Assembly (NCBI GenBank): GCA_003024175.1
Contig: MDYQ01000026.1
Coordinates: 1 to 64,000 of the forward strand
Length of the DNA: 64,000 nt
Direction: 5' to 3'
Origin: Planoprotostelium fungivorum
Taxonomy: Eukaryota > Evosea > Variosea > Cavosteliida > Cavosteliaceae
A program made the translations under genes and the position numbers. Under the pieces are notes generated by a model. The model was not told where the DNA came from. It made no database searches and saw only the letters and a program-made list of their open reading frames with translations. Positions 36,377 through 48,743 of this stretch are shown piece by piece. Each line of letters begins with the position of its first letter. Positions within the stretch are counted from its first letter, which is position 1.

Positions 36377-37848
36377 TCACGACATTGAATTCCCTGGGAA
36401 CTGAACGATGTCATCGATGTGATATCTCAGAAGACAATTTTCTACGATGTCTCGTGTGATACATGGTGTGGGACAAGATATCATGTGAGATATCATATGT
36501 AACACACCCGACAGAGCTGTTGAAGATGGAACAGTACAGAGAGAGATGTAACGAAATATCATAGCTCGGTTGAATTGAGAGAAAGACTTGGCAAATCCAA
36601 AGTATCTCTCCTTCGAAGGATAATCTTCTTCCGTGATCGTGTGCTGACGTTGCGTCACGAAATTTCGATGAGATTTCCCACTCACGTGCATGAATTTTCT
36701 CAGCAGCTCCATGTTCCTCTTCGAAGTAGAAGAGAGGGCACCCGATTTTCCTAGAAATTCCTCTGGTGATGAGAGTGCAGAATTAAAGAAACCGAGCACG
36801 AGCACACGAGCGATCATCTCTTGCCAATTGATACTGTGCCCTTTCTCTCTTGAGTGCATTTTTTTCTCCTTCACTCACCTCTGTCGATCCATTCCTGGCT
36901 GACTTCTTTGATGCATCCGCAGATGGCTCTGATTCGATGTGATTAGATTGACAAATTCGTTTCATTTATAGACTTTTATATTTTGTAACGACGAAGACGA
37001 TCAGATGATGTGGAAGACAGATGATGATGAGGTGATGATGGAACACACTTGATACCCATGGGTAATGTGTCTGAAGATGCCTTACACGTGATGACATCGA
37101 GATAAATATCCATCTTCTTCTGAAACATTCTCTTGTTCTCCTCCAATTCAGCTTGATCCGTGAACCTGCGTGAAATCAATTCTTCATTCCTCCCATCCTC
37201 TCACTTTGGATTCAATTCCCAGGACAGTTTCGGTTGATTGATGTATTCTTTCAATATGTACGGTCCTATTTCTCTCATCAGCCTCCTTCACGTGCAGTTG
37301 ACTGAAACCCACCCACTCTGTCCTTCAGAAAAGAGAAACCGAGGCTCAATAGAGTGTAGGAGATGAATCTCACTGTGATGCCTTCCATGGAGAACAGATT
37401 GCCCCTGCCTCCTTGGAACACCTGTGACGATGGTGAGTCGTTCATTTTATGAGATTTCCATCACCTCTTCAAACTCGATCTCGATGAGTCTTCTGATGAT
37501 GCGGAAGATGGAACCAGTGACGAAACCCATGGAGATGATCAACTTGATCCCTTCGTCCGATGAATAATGTTCTGACATTCCTTTGATGACGTATCTGCTC
37601 TCATTAGAATTGAAGTCGAGAAGAGGACTCACTGTGGATATTTTCTGGACATGAAGAGGAAGAGTTCTTTCAGTGTCTCCGTCTCTCTTTCAGAGTAAAA
37701 GACGGATTCCTCTGATACGGGCAACAAAAATCCCACCTGTCTCTATGAGATAAAGGACATCACATCATGTGAAACTCACAGAGGAACGAACTGTATTACG
37801 ACCGTTACCGACAGAAGATAAAACTGTTGTCATTTGCTTTCCAGCCAT
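36377..37848 (-). CDS. RasGAP-domain protein
   Basis: ATG 37848 opens MAGKQMTTVLSSVGNGRNTV, which joins to VGFLLPVSEESVFYSERETE. The RasGAP domain follows: a putative arginine-finger loop FQGGRGNLFSMEGI, then YILKEYINQPKLSWELNPK and LEENKRMFQKKMDIYLDVIT. The later block is MIARVLVLGFFNSALSSPEE, then SSTSKRNMELLRKFMH and RYFGFAKSFSQFN. The helix pattern and the FFNSALSSPEEF block match the family region around FLRFxxPAxxSPxxF. The invariant FLR arginine appears as Gly (VLGF), so GAP activity may be reduced. The last frame to the stop at 36377 (PCITRDIVENCLLRYHIDDI) is outside the domain. The stop lies about 70 bp upstream of the CARMIL start on the same strand. Confidence 0.7.
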
Positions 37849-38993
37849 CTTTCTATCTCGCAGTTCTGATCGAAGATCTGGACTCGTAGTGATGTTCCTG
37901 ATGGGTCAATGGATATCAAATGATTCGACGCTCACTGATTTTCGCTCTCTTCATGCGATCTCGCCGTCCTGATATCTTCTTGTGATGCTAACAGACGAGG
38001 CGCGAGCTGATGGGAGGATGTTTCGATTCCAGCCAGAAGGTTCGTGCTACTTCTCGATAATCGTGGGTTGACACCCACGTGAAGAGATCCCATACTCTTC
38101 GATAATGCATTCCCCTGAATCGGTCAAAATTACCTCCCAAATCCACCAACCTTATCAGTCAGCCTTTGTATCGATCCCTTCCGATCTAGCATCTTTCGTT
38201 CATCTTTTACGCTTCAGATCACAGAGAGACATCACGACATCATCACCTTCCAGTAGTAGACTAGAGCCATTCAGTGGAGAGTGCATAAGGGAGGGGAGTT
38301 GACCTCAATGAGTGCCGCGAGATGACGAGCTCAGTGTCAACCCCGCACTTGACAGCCGAAACAGTCGCAGAACAAAACCGCGAGAGAAAGACAGGGAGCA
38401 ACGGTTGGGTTTACAAACAGGAGGATAAAGGTACACTGATAAAGAGGGGAGGCGCTCCTGACGATTTATCGTTTCGAACAGAATAACGCACACTCAATAA
38501 GTCAGTGGTCTGGAAAAGATAGATATAGTCTGCTGGAGTATTAATACTTAAGAGATCATCGCACACATCACCACCACATCGTGTGAAAACGAGAAAAGGC
38601 GACTTCAGAAGATATTGGACGGTACCTGAGAGGAAAGGTCACAGTGATGACCTGCTTGACCGCTGTCTGTGAGCTGTGCAACCGCGATCACAAATTTCTC
38701 GTGAAAAGGATCTGACAAACTTTTGTTCTGTGGCTCCACGACTGATCGTAGCAACTTGCCTCTATCACTCCGTTTAACGTCACACAGAGCTTCTCTCTAT
38801 CCTTCTTTGAGCCCAGAGAGGGAGAAAGACTACAAGATACGCTTAGAGGTCGTGATACACAGATGCCATGTACTAGAGCCCATCACTTTGCGATGTATGC
38901 CCCTATCCCTTGACTCGCAGGTGTGGAACCGTGCGGAACAATACTGTGATGGGTGATTGAATGCTCCCCACCAGAAGACCAAATAGTAAACAA

Positions 38994-39007
38994 CCAACGG
39001 CCGTTGG
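38994..39007. promoter_or_regulatory. Perfect 14-bp palindrome CCAACGGCCGTTGG
   Basis: The two halves are exact reverse complements around GGCC. It contains CAACGG in both orientations, which fits the Myb recognition consensus YAACKG, and also CGG next to CCG, the triplets recognised by Zn2Cys6 dimers. It lies about 630 bp upstream of the Zn2Cys6-PAS gene start. A role as a dimer-binding site is inference. Confidence 0.4.
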
Positions 39008-39113
39008 CTGTATCCATCGACTCGCACGAGGAGCTCCTTGGATCTCCCATTTGTCGACCTCCCACACTATCTATATATATCAAGTCCTGTGTGTCTTGAC
39101 CCGTTCACCTTTA

Positions 39114-39125
39114 CGTTAGCTAACG
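39114..39125. promoter_or_regulatory. Perfect 12-bp palindrome CGTTAGCTAACG
   Basis: Two exact TAACG half sites face each other around AGCT, about 510 bp upstream of the Zn2Cys6-PAS gene. It shares the AACG core with the palindrome 110 bp upstream. Regulatory function is inferred only. Confidence 0.3.
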
Positions 39126-39634
39126 CATTTACAAACGAGCCTTTCCCTCTTGCGACGCACCTTCAGAGTGGTTTTGAGATTCTGTTGTTAGGGAGAGGCA
39201 TTTTTTTTCGCCTGACTGTCTTAGATCGCTCCTTTGTAACTTGTTAAGGCGACGACGGGTAACCAGGCAACATCCAAAAACTCTGCCGTAATCCAGGAGT
39301 ATTTCTTCACACCAGACTCTCAGACAGTCCAAGGTCCCTCACTTGGCTTAGAGCTATCGATTCGACCTCCTGATCGCTCCCTCGTCAAGATCGATAGAGA
39401 AATCGGTGCCTCCTCTCTCACATTTCACATTTGAGAGGTCCATCTTTCAACAGCAGCAGCCAGAGTTGAAGCCAGCAGATCTTCAACACAGAGTCGCTTT
39501 TGCCTGTAATATTACTGTACACACACACACCATTATCCAACAGTGACACCTGTACCTTATCAACACCTGGTCACTTCGTCAGTATTTATTCTCAACCCAA
39601 CACCCCTTGTTTATAGAATCAACCCCCCCACAAA

Positions 39635-40918
39635 ATGCACAAGAGAAAGGCCAATCGAGTCCACAGAGCATGCTTCAGCTGTCGCAAGCGAAAGCAAGGC
39701 TGTGACGAGCAGAGACCATGCAAACGCTGCACGGAGAAGGGGATCGAATGCACAGAGGCAGAAGGACCGAGAAAGAGAAGAGGGGACAACAGGGGTTCAG
39801 ACGAAGAGGACATCTTCAGCGACGAAGAGCTCAGTGGGAGTCACGAGGACGGCTGCGTGTCCAGCAGTGAAGAGGGGGAAGATTCTGGCGTCGAAGCCAT
39901 GGACAGCAGCGAGAGTGCAGATGAACAGCCATCTGTGGTTCACAGGAGGGGCTCTCATCCATCCATCATCATGAGGACGCGGAGTCTCTCGACCTGCAGC
40001 ATGCCACCTTCATCTTCACCCCAAGACTCACCCATTCCGGGCACACCGAATCTGTCTGGACAAGAATCAGAGGGAGAAGACTTGCCAACGAAACATAGCC
40101 CACACTTGGCCCTCCTACTGCCATTCCTCTCCTCACATATGGATGAGTACTCCTCTTCAGAGAGCTGTCATTCCTGTTCTGAGGATGAGGAGGAACATGA
40201 TCTCCTCACATTGGCCAAATCACTCAAGGGTGAAGACTTCCCCTTTTTGAATTCTGGCTTCCAGGTGAACACCCTTGTCTCTTGACTCTCATTGTTGACG
40301 TCGAATCAGGATGACCATGATGGTTTATACAGAGACATGTGGTTCCAATTCTTGGGCCGAGCGAAACAAGACGACTCCCTCGTCAAAGAATTTCAGAAGG
40401 TCAAGGGTGTCTGGGCCGACATCATGCGATCTCTCCGCTCTCTCCAATGGTCGAAACTGCAGACGTAAGTCACTCTCTTTCGTCTTCCATCGACTCACCA
40501 TCTCAGTTCCCTCATCGAGATCGAAGATCACTTGTCGTCCGCCAGTGATGGAGAGGGCCCAGCGGTAGTCTATTGGTCCAGTGGTGGTCGCATCCAATAC
40601 TCGAACCAAGCCTTCTCGAAGTTGGTCGGCTTCTCCTCTGAAGAACTTCGACAGTGTGACCAGAGGAGGATGATATCCGTCCACAACTTGTTCCATCCAG
40701 AGGACAGCGTTAGAATCAGCCAGAAGCAATTGGACCTGCAGCTGCAGAACCGAGAGGACGAAGGATGTTACTACCAGACGAAGACGAGGCTCATCACGAA
40801 GATGAGGAGAGAGGTGGTGGTCAACACTTCGATATCGAACGTCAGAGACAGCTATGGGATGCCACTGCTGACGGTGGCTCACTTCTCCACTTGCGGACCT
40901 GATGTAAAGTCATTGTAG
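39635..40918 (+). CDS. Zn2Cys6-PAS transcription factor (AcuK/ERT1-like)
   Basis: A DNA-binding regulator. The N-terminus after ATG 39635 reads MHKRKANRVHRACFSCRKRK, and the zinc cluster ACFSCRKRKQGCDEQRPCKR continues with CTEKGIEC: six cysteines spaced C-x2-C-x6-C-x6-C-x2-C-x6-C, followed by the basic PRKRR. A long acidic Ser-rich region follows (likely an activation domain). Two introns lead to YRDMWFQFLGRAKQDDSLVK and a PAS domain near 40,520-40,890: VVYWSSGGRIQYSNQAFSKL, VGFSSEELR, and NTSISNVRDSYGMPLLTVAH. Zn2Cys6 plus a C-terminal PAS is the layout of the fungal AcuK/ERT1 family that controls gluconeogenesis. Outside fungi this fold is rare but known in amoebozoans. Convergent with a second Zn2Cys6 gene about 120 bp away. 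Confidence 0.85.
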
Positions 40919-41039
40919 AATACACTCCTTCCATCTACTTCCTCTTCTGTCCAAATCCATTGGTTCTGGACGTTCTTTCATTCCATGATGATGGTGATGG
41001 ATGGTGATCACTCTTCTCATCACTTGTGCCTCTTTACAT

Positions 41040-42351
41040 TTATTCTAAAAATCTGGGCTCTGGTTTCTGATGGAATACCACACCATCCAGAATCGATGGA
41101 GGCTGCTGATCTTGTGGCACCTGATCGGGCAACAATTGGATGATGAAGATTTGTGACAACCCCAATAGGTCCCTCTTGACCGTACAGACGTAGTTGGCCT
41201 TGTGGTAATGTGGCTCCTAAGAGGTTGAGGACAGCACGAGAGACTACACCACCTTCTCTTTCAAACTTCGATATTCGGAGCGGAAGTACATTTTCTCCTG
41301 CCACTCCTGATCCTGGGTTGCACAGGTGAAGACATGCTGACTGGCATCGGGAGATAAGATCTGTCGTTGACATCAGATGATGCACAGGATGTGGTTGAGA
41401 AGATCATCACGTGAAATAGAGAGGATGAGTCTGCATGGGGTAGTGGGTGGGTCCAAGAGAGTAAATCTATGGCAGAGGAATTTAAGTGTCGAACGCAGGA
41501 GGCACGATCGAAGATGAGGGTGGGGACATCGGAGAATGATGCCATCATGGTGTAGTTCTAATCAAGGTGATCGGTTGAGTCTTAACTTGTATCCTCACCT
41601 GTAGTTGCTTTTCAAAATCGACTAAGAGGTCTTCCTTCTGCTCTGGTGTGATGAATTTTCGCAGATCCCCTTGCTGTGTGGCTGTCATCGACGAGACTCA
41701 ACGCTCTCACCTTTATTCTTATCCTCTTCAATATCTCCATCATCTCCGTTGAAAGGTTATGACCACTGCGCGAGTCAACATCATTCTGGAATCTACAAGA
41801 TGTGACAGAAGGTGTTGAATGAATGTTCGCGCTCACAATTTCGTCATCGTGTTTCTGAGGTCTTCGTATTGTTCATCGGTTCGTATGTGCATGGATGGTG
41901 GAACTAGCTCCTCCGTATCAGGAACTAACATCTTCCACATCCGCTCCATATCTGTTGATACCACTGAAATTTAATCAATCGTCTAATTGCATCATCATCA
42001 CAATACCGGGGCTGGGTATGTTGCAAATAAATTGGTCAGCAGAATCATTTGAAGAGTGTAACGCAGTCGAAGCAGTCTCTTCTATCCTCCTCGACTTGGG
42101 TCCTTTCCTCGGTTTTGTTGCTGATTCAACGCACTCAAAACCTTTCGCCTTGCAACGAAAGCAAGGTCTATCTGGTTACTCATCACGCTTCAATCCATAA
42201 ATTGTATAGACCCACTGGTGAAATCGCACATCACATGGCTTTTCTTACATGCAGTGCACGCAACCCTGGGTGTTTGAGTATCATCATTTGTAAGAGGACG
42301 GATCGGTTGCATCGGGCGCGAGTCCGTTCGATCTGATTCCATCTTCCGCAT
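41040..42351 (-). CDS. Second Zn2Cys6 transcription factor, PAS-like C-terminus
   Basis: ATG 42351 (or 42342) starts MRKMESDRTDSRPMQPIRPL. The zinc cluster is split by an intron with donor GTGGGT. Joined, it reads ACTACKKSHVMCDFTNRPCF and then RCKAKGFEC, with perfect C-x2-C-x6-C-x6-C-x2-C-x6-C spacing, followed by basic KPRKGPKSRR. Downstream exons include FQNDVDSRSGHNLSTEMMEI and ITPEQKEDLLVDFEKQLQ. The C-terminal part, FSDVPTLIFDRASCVRHLNS, MYFRSEYRSLKEK and HKANYVCTVKRDLLGLSQIF, fits a PAS-like fold as in AcuK/ERT1. The CKKSHVMCD core is even closer to that family (CQKAHLTCD) than the neighbouring gene. The stop lies about 120 bp from the stop of the first Zn2Cys6 gene, tail-to-tail. Start is 58 bp downstream of the TyrRS stop. 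Confidence 0.75.
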
Positions 42352-42408
42352 CCAATTTACACGGGAACAAAGGGGCACAAATTAGATAAGTTCAGCTCAC
42401 AGACACGC

Positions 42409-44363
<1,955 letters not shown>

Positions 44364-44596
44364 GATTCGCAGATCGGGTCGATACCTGTGATCACATCAC
44401 GTACCTTGGCTACAACGCGTGGTCAGATTTTGTTCGTTTTTGGGACAATATCCAGCAGAAAGAAAGACAGAGAGAGACAAAAGAAGTAAGACGAGAGGTT
44501 ATCATCAGCGAAACGCATCGTCGTCACCTCAAACTCCTTAAAGCACGAATACAATTGACTTCCATTTTTGAGAAAACACAACATCAGCAGTAGAAG
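44364..44596. promoter_or_regulatory. Divergent promoter region, 233 bp
   Basis: Separates the TyrRS start (minus) from the RhoGEF start (plus). It has purine-rich plus-strand sequence near 44,458-44,490. No clear core element is seen. Confidence 0.35.
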
Positions 44597-47373
44597 ATGG
44601 CCACAGGAGCGAATGAGTCAGCCCTTGTGAGTCGAACATAATTTCTTGAACGGTTTCTAACGTAAACCGTTAAGCTACACGACGCTTTTAAGGGTCGGGT
44701 CACGACGGTGACTAGTGGCAATGTTCAACTATGGAACACGAAGCCGAAAGTGGATCTGATGCAATCAGTTCGAATGTCCACTGAGATCGCTTCCGAGTTG
44801 GAAGGATGGGAATCGTCAAAGACAAGGTGGAATCGCTCTTCCATCATGTTCTGAAGATCGACCAGTTACATGAGAAGAGTTCAACCTCTGTTGGACAAGA
44901 AGACGAAAGAATTGAATCAGCTCTTCTTCGATTATGTCAACAGTCTGAGAAACATCCTCGTCGATGAAGGTGTCCGAACGATCGATCGAATTACCATCGA
45001 CCTCCATCAGGTTTCAGCGAAGAAGTGCAGAAGAAGATGCTCCACGAAGAGAACAACAAGTTCAAGAAGGTTCGAACTCAGCTGTTTGGACAGATCAACA
45101 ACGCCAGTGTCGAAGTCTTATCAAGCGAAATCGATTCAAGAAAGAACCTGTTGAACATTGAGAATAAGATCATCCACATCCAAGCCATCTTCAGAGGCAA
45201 TCAGGTGAGATGAGGTGACGATCGGCATCATCTGAAAGAGGAGAAGGTCAGGAAGAAGTACAAGGCTCTGTTGAAGACCAGCCGAGTTCGAACCCAGATC
45301 GCAAAGGAAACATTAGAAACCGAACAAGTGAGGGACATCATGTCAACATCTCATGCCGATGATGATGATGATGCTAACGTTGACAGACGTACTACAATTC
45401 GATCAAGATGCTCGTCGATCTCTACGTGAAGCCATTAGAAGATGCATCGAGGACCACCGGAAAAGAGATCTTGAACATGAAACAGATCAACGCAGTCTTC
45501 TCCAACATCAAGGTGAGAGGAAGAGAAGGATTCAAATGAATTTTTCAGTTGATCGAGGGAGTCAACAAGGAACTTCTCACCGAACTGACCGAGAGATTAT
45601 CAAAGTGGACGCCCATGAAATGTGTCGGGGACATCTTCTTACGCTTCGCTCCTTACCTCAAACTGTACACGCAGTACATCAATAACTACAACTTGTCCTC
45701 CTCCACCATCACACAATTACCCGAACAGAACCCCAAATTGAAGGAATTCATGAGCCAAGGTGGGATGACAAAGTGTACATCTCACTCAAATCTCCAGCTC
45801 TGAATCATGCTGAGCTGAAGAAATTGGGACAGAACGCACTGTTCAACCTGCTCATCACCCCCGTGCAGAGAGTTCCTCGCTACGAATTACTCTTGAGAGA
45901 GTTAGTCAAGAACACTCCTGACGATCACCCTGATTTCAAGGACGTCTGTTCTGCCCTCTTCAAGATGCAGGACATCAATAAGCAGATCAACGATTCGAAG
46001 AGAAATTCTGAGAATCTAGAGAAGATCGTCAAAGTCCAACAGAAATTGGGGGCTCCCAACTTGGTTCAACCTCACAGGAGACTCATCAAAGAGGGAGGAA
46101 TGTTTAAGCAGAAGGAATCGATTGGAGGTGAGGTGAAGTGTCGATCGATCGTGATGATGTCAGGTCTGATGAGCGATCTCATTCGCAGTAAATTGGGATA
46201 CGAGAGCGACAACACGCAATTGTACCTCTTTAACGATTGTCTCGTCATCGCCAGATTGGCATCCCTGGGAGATTTCAAGTGAATCTCATGTCCCAAATCG
46301 ATCTGACACACGTCAGGTTCAGAAGCATGTACACTCTCGATCGAGTGAGAGTAGAGGAGGAGAAGATTGACTGACGTGCGACAGATAACGGTGAAATCGA
46401 TGGAGAAGAGCGGGAAATCCAACACGTTCGTCTTAGAGATCGGCAGCACGCACAGCGATGAAGAGTCGAACATTCCTCTCACTCTCAACAAGATTGAAGA
46501 CGCGAGAGAATGGGTCAAGACGATCAACACCACCATCCAGGCGTACAAGGACAGGAAGAACACCATCAAATTGGATGTACCTCCAGCCCAGCAGAAGAGA
46601 GCCTCCCTCACCTTCACTAGTCCTCCCAGTCAGTTGATTTTATCTCTCATCATCACATCTAAAAAAAACGGATGCGAGAGTAGAATCTGATGAACAACAG
46701 TGAGCACACCCACGACGGTGTCGAACTATCCCACATCCACGAGCAGCAGCTACGCTCCTTACGCTCAACCTTCTTCATCTGTTTACACCATCTCGACTTC
46801 ATCTTCCAACAGCACGGACAGCAACTTCACCGTCGAACCATCTACTTCGACCAACTTTGATTCCAAGTTCATCAAGGTGAAGTTCTCCTCTTGTCTCAGC
46901 TGAAGGAATCGACAGGTCATGGAAGATTTTGAGGCCATCTTCAAGTTGCAGGCGGAATTGTACCAAATTCCTCAATTCTTAGAGTTGCAGCCACCTCACC
47001 AGCTGTCGGCGCTGGAGGCCAAGTATCAGAATCTGAAGAACAACTTGGTGCAACAGAAGAACGTGAACGTGGAGTTGGACAAGATGTTGAGGCAAGAGAA
47101 GATGCTCACGTCCCTCTATCTCTTGGTCAAGGAGGGTCAGAAGTGGATCGATAATTTGAACGGATTCATCGCCACACACTATCAATACGGTTCCGCAGAA
47201 GGTGAACATATTTACCAGATGATGATCGCGATGTCGATCACGTCGATGATAGCGATGATGAGCTGAGATGAATGACAGGAGCAGAGGCTAACAACATGTC
47301 TTATTATTTGGGAGATTGGTACAGGCGACTTTGCACCTCATGGAACGAGCTGACGGATCTCTCGATGAACTGA
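44597..47373 (+). CDS. RhoGEF with IQ motif, DH and PH domains
   Basis: A Dbl-family exchange factor for Rho/Rac GTPases. ATG 44597 opens MATGANESAL; a 46-nt intron leads to LHDAFKGRVTTVTSGNVQLW. A coiled region follows (RVQPLLDKKTKELNQLFFDY, SLRN). Then comes an IQ motif, IIHIQAIFRGNQVRKKYKAL, a calmodulin-type binding site. The DH domain spans about 45,380-46,060: YNSIKMLVDLYVKPLE, LIEGVNKELLTELTERLSKW, APYLKLYTQYINNY and the conserved helix NLLITPVQRVPRYELLLREL. The PH domain follows (LIKEGGMFKQKE, QLYLFNDCLVIARL, DAREWVKTINTTIQAY). A Ser/Thr-rich linker and a C-terminal helical region end with SYYLGDWYRRLCTSWNELTD. TGA is at 47371-47373, directly touching the stop of the next, convergent gene. 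Confidence 0.92.
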
Positions 47374-48573
47374 TCATTCTCCCAATCTCCAGTACATGTC
47401 CGGCATCGTACATAAATTCGGATACTTGTGATTGAACGTCTTTGGCACCTTCATCTCGACGGACACCTGCTCTCTGTCATCTCTTCCCTTCTCTGTCTTC
47501 ACTCTCACTTGTGATAGAGTCTCTTCTAGTGGTAAGATCTTCTTCATCTTCGAAGGTGAATCGAACGGAGGGAAACCAAAGTGCTCGGGTTTAGGAAAGA
47601 CGCACATGTGGCTCATGAGAGTTTCCAAGTGCTTCTTGTAGACATCTCTTGGTCCGGTGATGGAGATCGTTCCACCCGGTCGGATGACCCTCTCGATCTC
47701 CCCGATGATCTGCTGATTGATCGGTGAATTTTGGAGGATGATCTGACGATCGATCAGGGATGACGCATCTTCTCTTCTCCTCACGTGATCAGCGAAACCG
47801 TCTTTGAATGGGAGTTGTTGAGCTTCACCCAGGATGAGATTGGGTATGACCTGATGATGTCTTAATCCAAGATTTGTATAAAGGAGTGTATGTGTACCTC
47901 TCTCTTGTAACTGCTGTCTGTCGTCGTGGGAGTATCATTTTTATCATCTTCGTATCTGTAGAGAGTGTGAGCGAGATGGAGGTGAAGAACCTTACCTCTT
48001 TGTGAATGAAGTCTGACTGCTGACGTTCAGATTGATAGCATTTGGATGGCCCAGGTTTCTGTCTATGAATCAGATGGAACAGTGATGGATGATGTTACCT
48101 TCCATAGTGAGTGTGTGGTCCTTCACCACCGATATCGACGATGACGGAGGCTTCTCTTGTCTTTTGATTCGGTCTCGATATCATGATGTGATCATAGGAT
48201 GTCTTCAAAGGTAATTGCGATCGAGAGGCCAGTAATCGACGTCGATTCATCGATGAAGTGGGGAACATCTCTTGATCTGTGAGTTTGTGGTCTTGTTTCA
48301 ATACCTGCACATCGATTTGTTGATGTTCACCCAAAGAGGATGATCGTCTCACCTTCCGCAACATCTCAGTTTGGCATGGTGCACCGCAATACTTTTGACA
48401 ATGTGATTGCCCCAATTTGGAGCCAATGTATAAACCCTCTTCACATTCAAAGGAATGATCCTAACATCATCAGATCCAACGCGAGATCTCTACCTCACGA
48501 TATCCCCGGGTGTCGAGAAGAGTGGTCGATAGCATGGTGCCTGTCCTTCACCACCGCAAGCTCGACCTGCCAT
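47374..48573 (-). CDS. Cys-rich protein with SAM-methyltransferase-like domain
   Basis: ATG 48573 opens MAGRACGGEGQAPCYRPLFS. After an intron, HSFECEEGLYIGSKLGQSHC and QKYCGAPCQTEMLRK form a cysteine-rich, probably zinc-binding, N-terminal module. Next comes EASVIVDIGGEGPHTHYGR, a likely motif I (VDIGGEG) of a Rossmann methyltransferase. VIPNLILGEAQQLPFKDGFA resembles the acidic post-II loop (AQQLPFKDGFADHV), and IIGEIERVIRPGGTISITGP matches the motif around the fourth strand (RVLRPGG). The C-terminus has HFGFPPFDSPSKMKKILPLE and ends PDMYWRLGE. Substrate is unknown. The stop complement TCA (47374-47376) is adjacent to the RhoGEF TGA, leaving no intergenic base between the two reading frames. 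Confidence 0.65.
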
Positions 48574-48743
48574 GATGTTCTTCCGAAGAATGGTAATGAA
48601 TTATTTGTTTTACAAACGAAATCCATCCTGTAAAGTGGAGTCTTTTAGTCGTCAACACTCAACGCACTCTCATTACCTGATGAGAAGCCTCAGACAACCG
48701 CATCCCACCTCTTCAGAAGACACGAGACAGAAGTCACAAGAGT

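Larger units (their letters stand above)
37849..39634. other. Long intergenic region (1.8 kb) between divergent genes
   Basis: The only large space without a gene. It separates the divergent RasGAP (minus) and Zn2Cys6-PAS (plus) genes. All reading frames are short and none looks coding. It holds two perfect palindromes (38994-39007 and 39114-39125), a short CA run near 39522-39531, a CAG run near 39451-39458, and pyrimidine-rich sequence before the Zn2Cys6 start. The size suggests a long upstream regulatory region or untranslated leader of the transcription-factor gene. Confidence 0.6.

Noticed and set aside
37849-39634. tRNA or other structured RNA gene in the long intergenic space
   Set aside because: No A-box/B-box pair or cloverleaf was found; the palindromes are too short to be a structured RNA by themselves.
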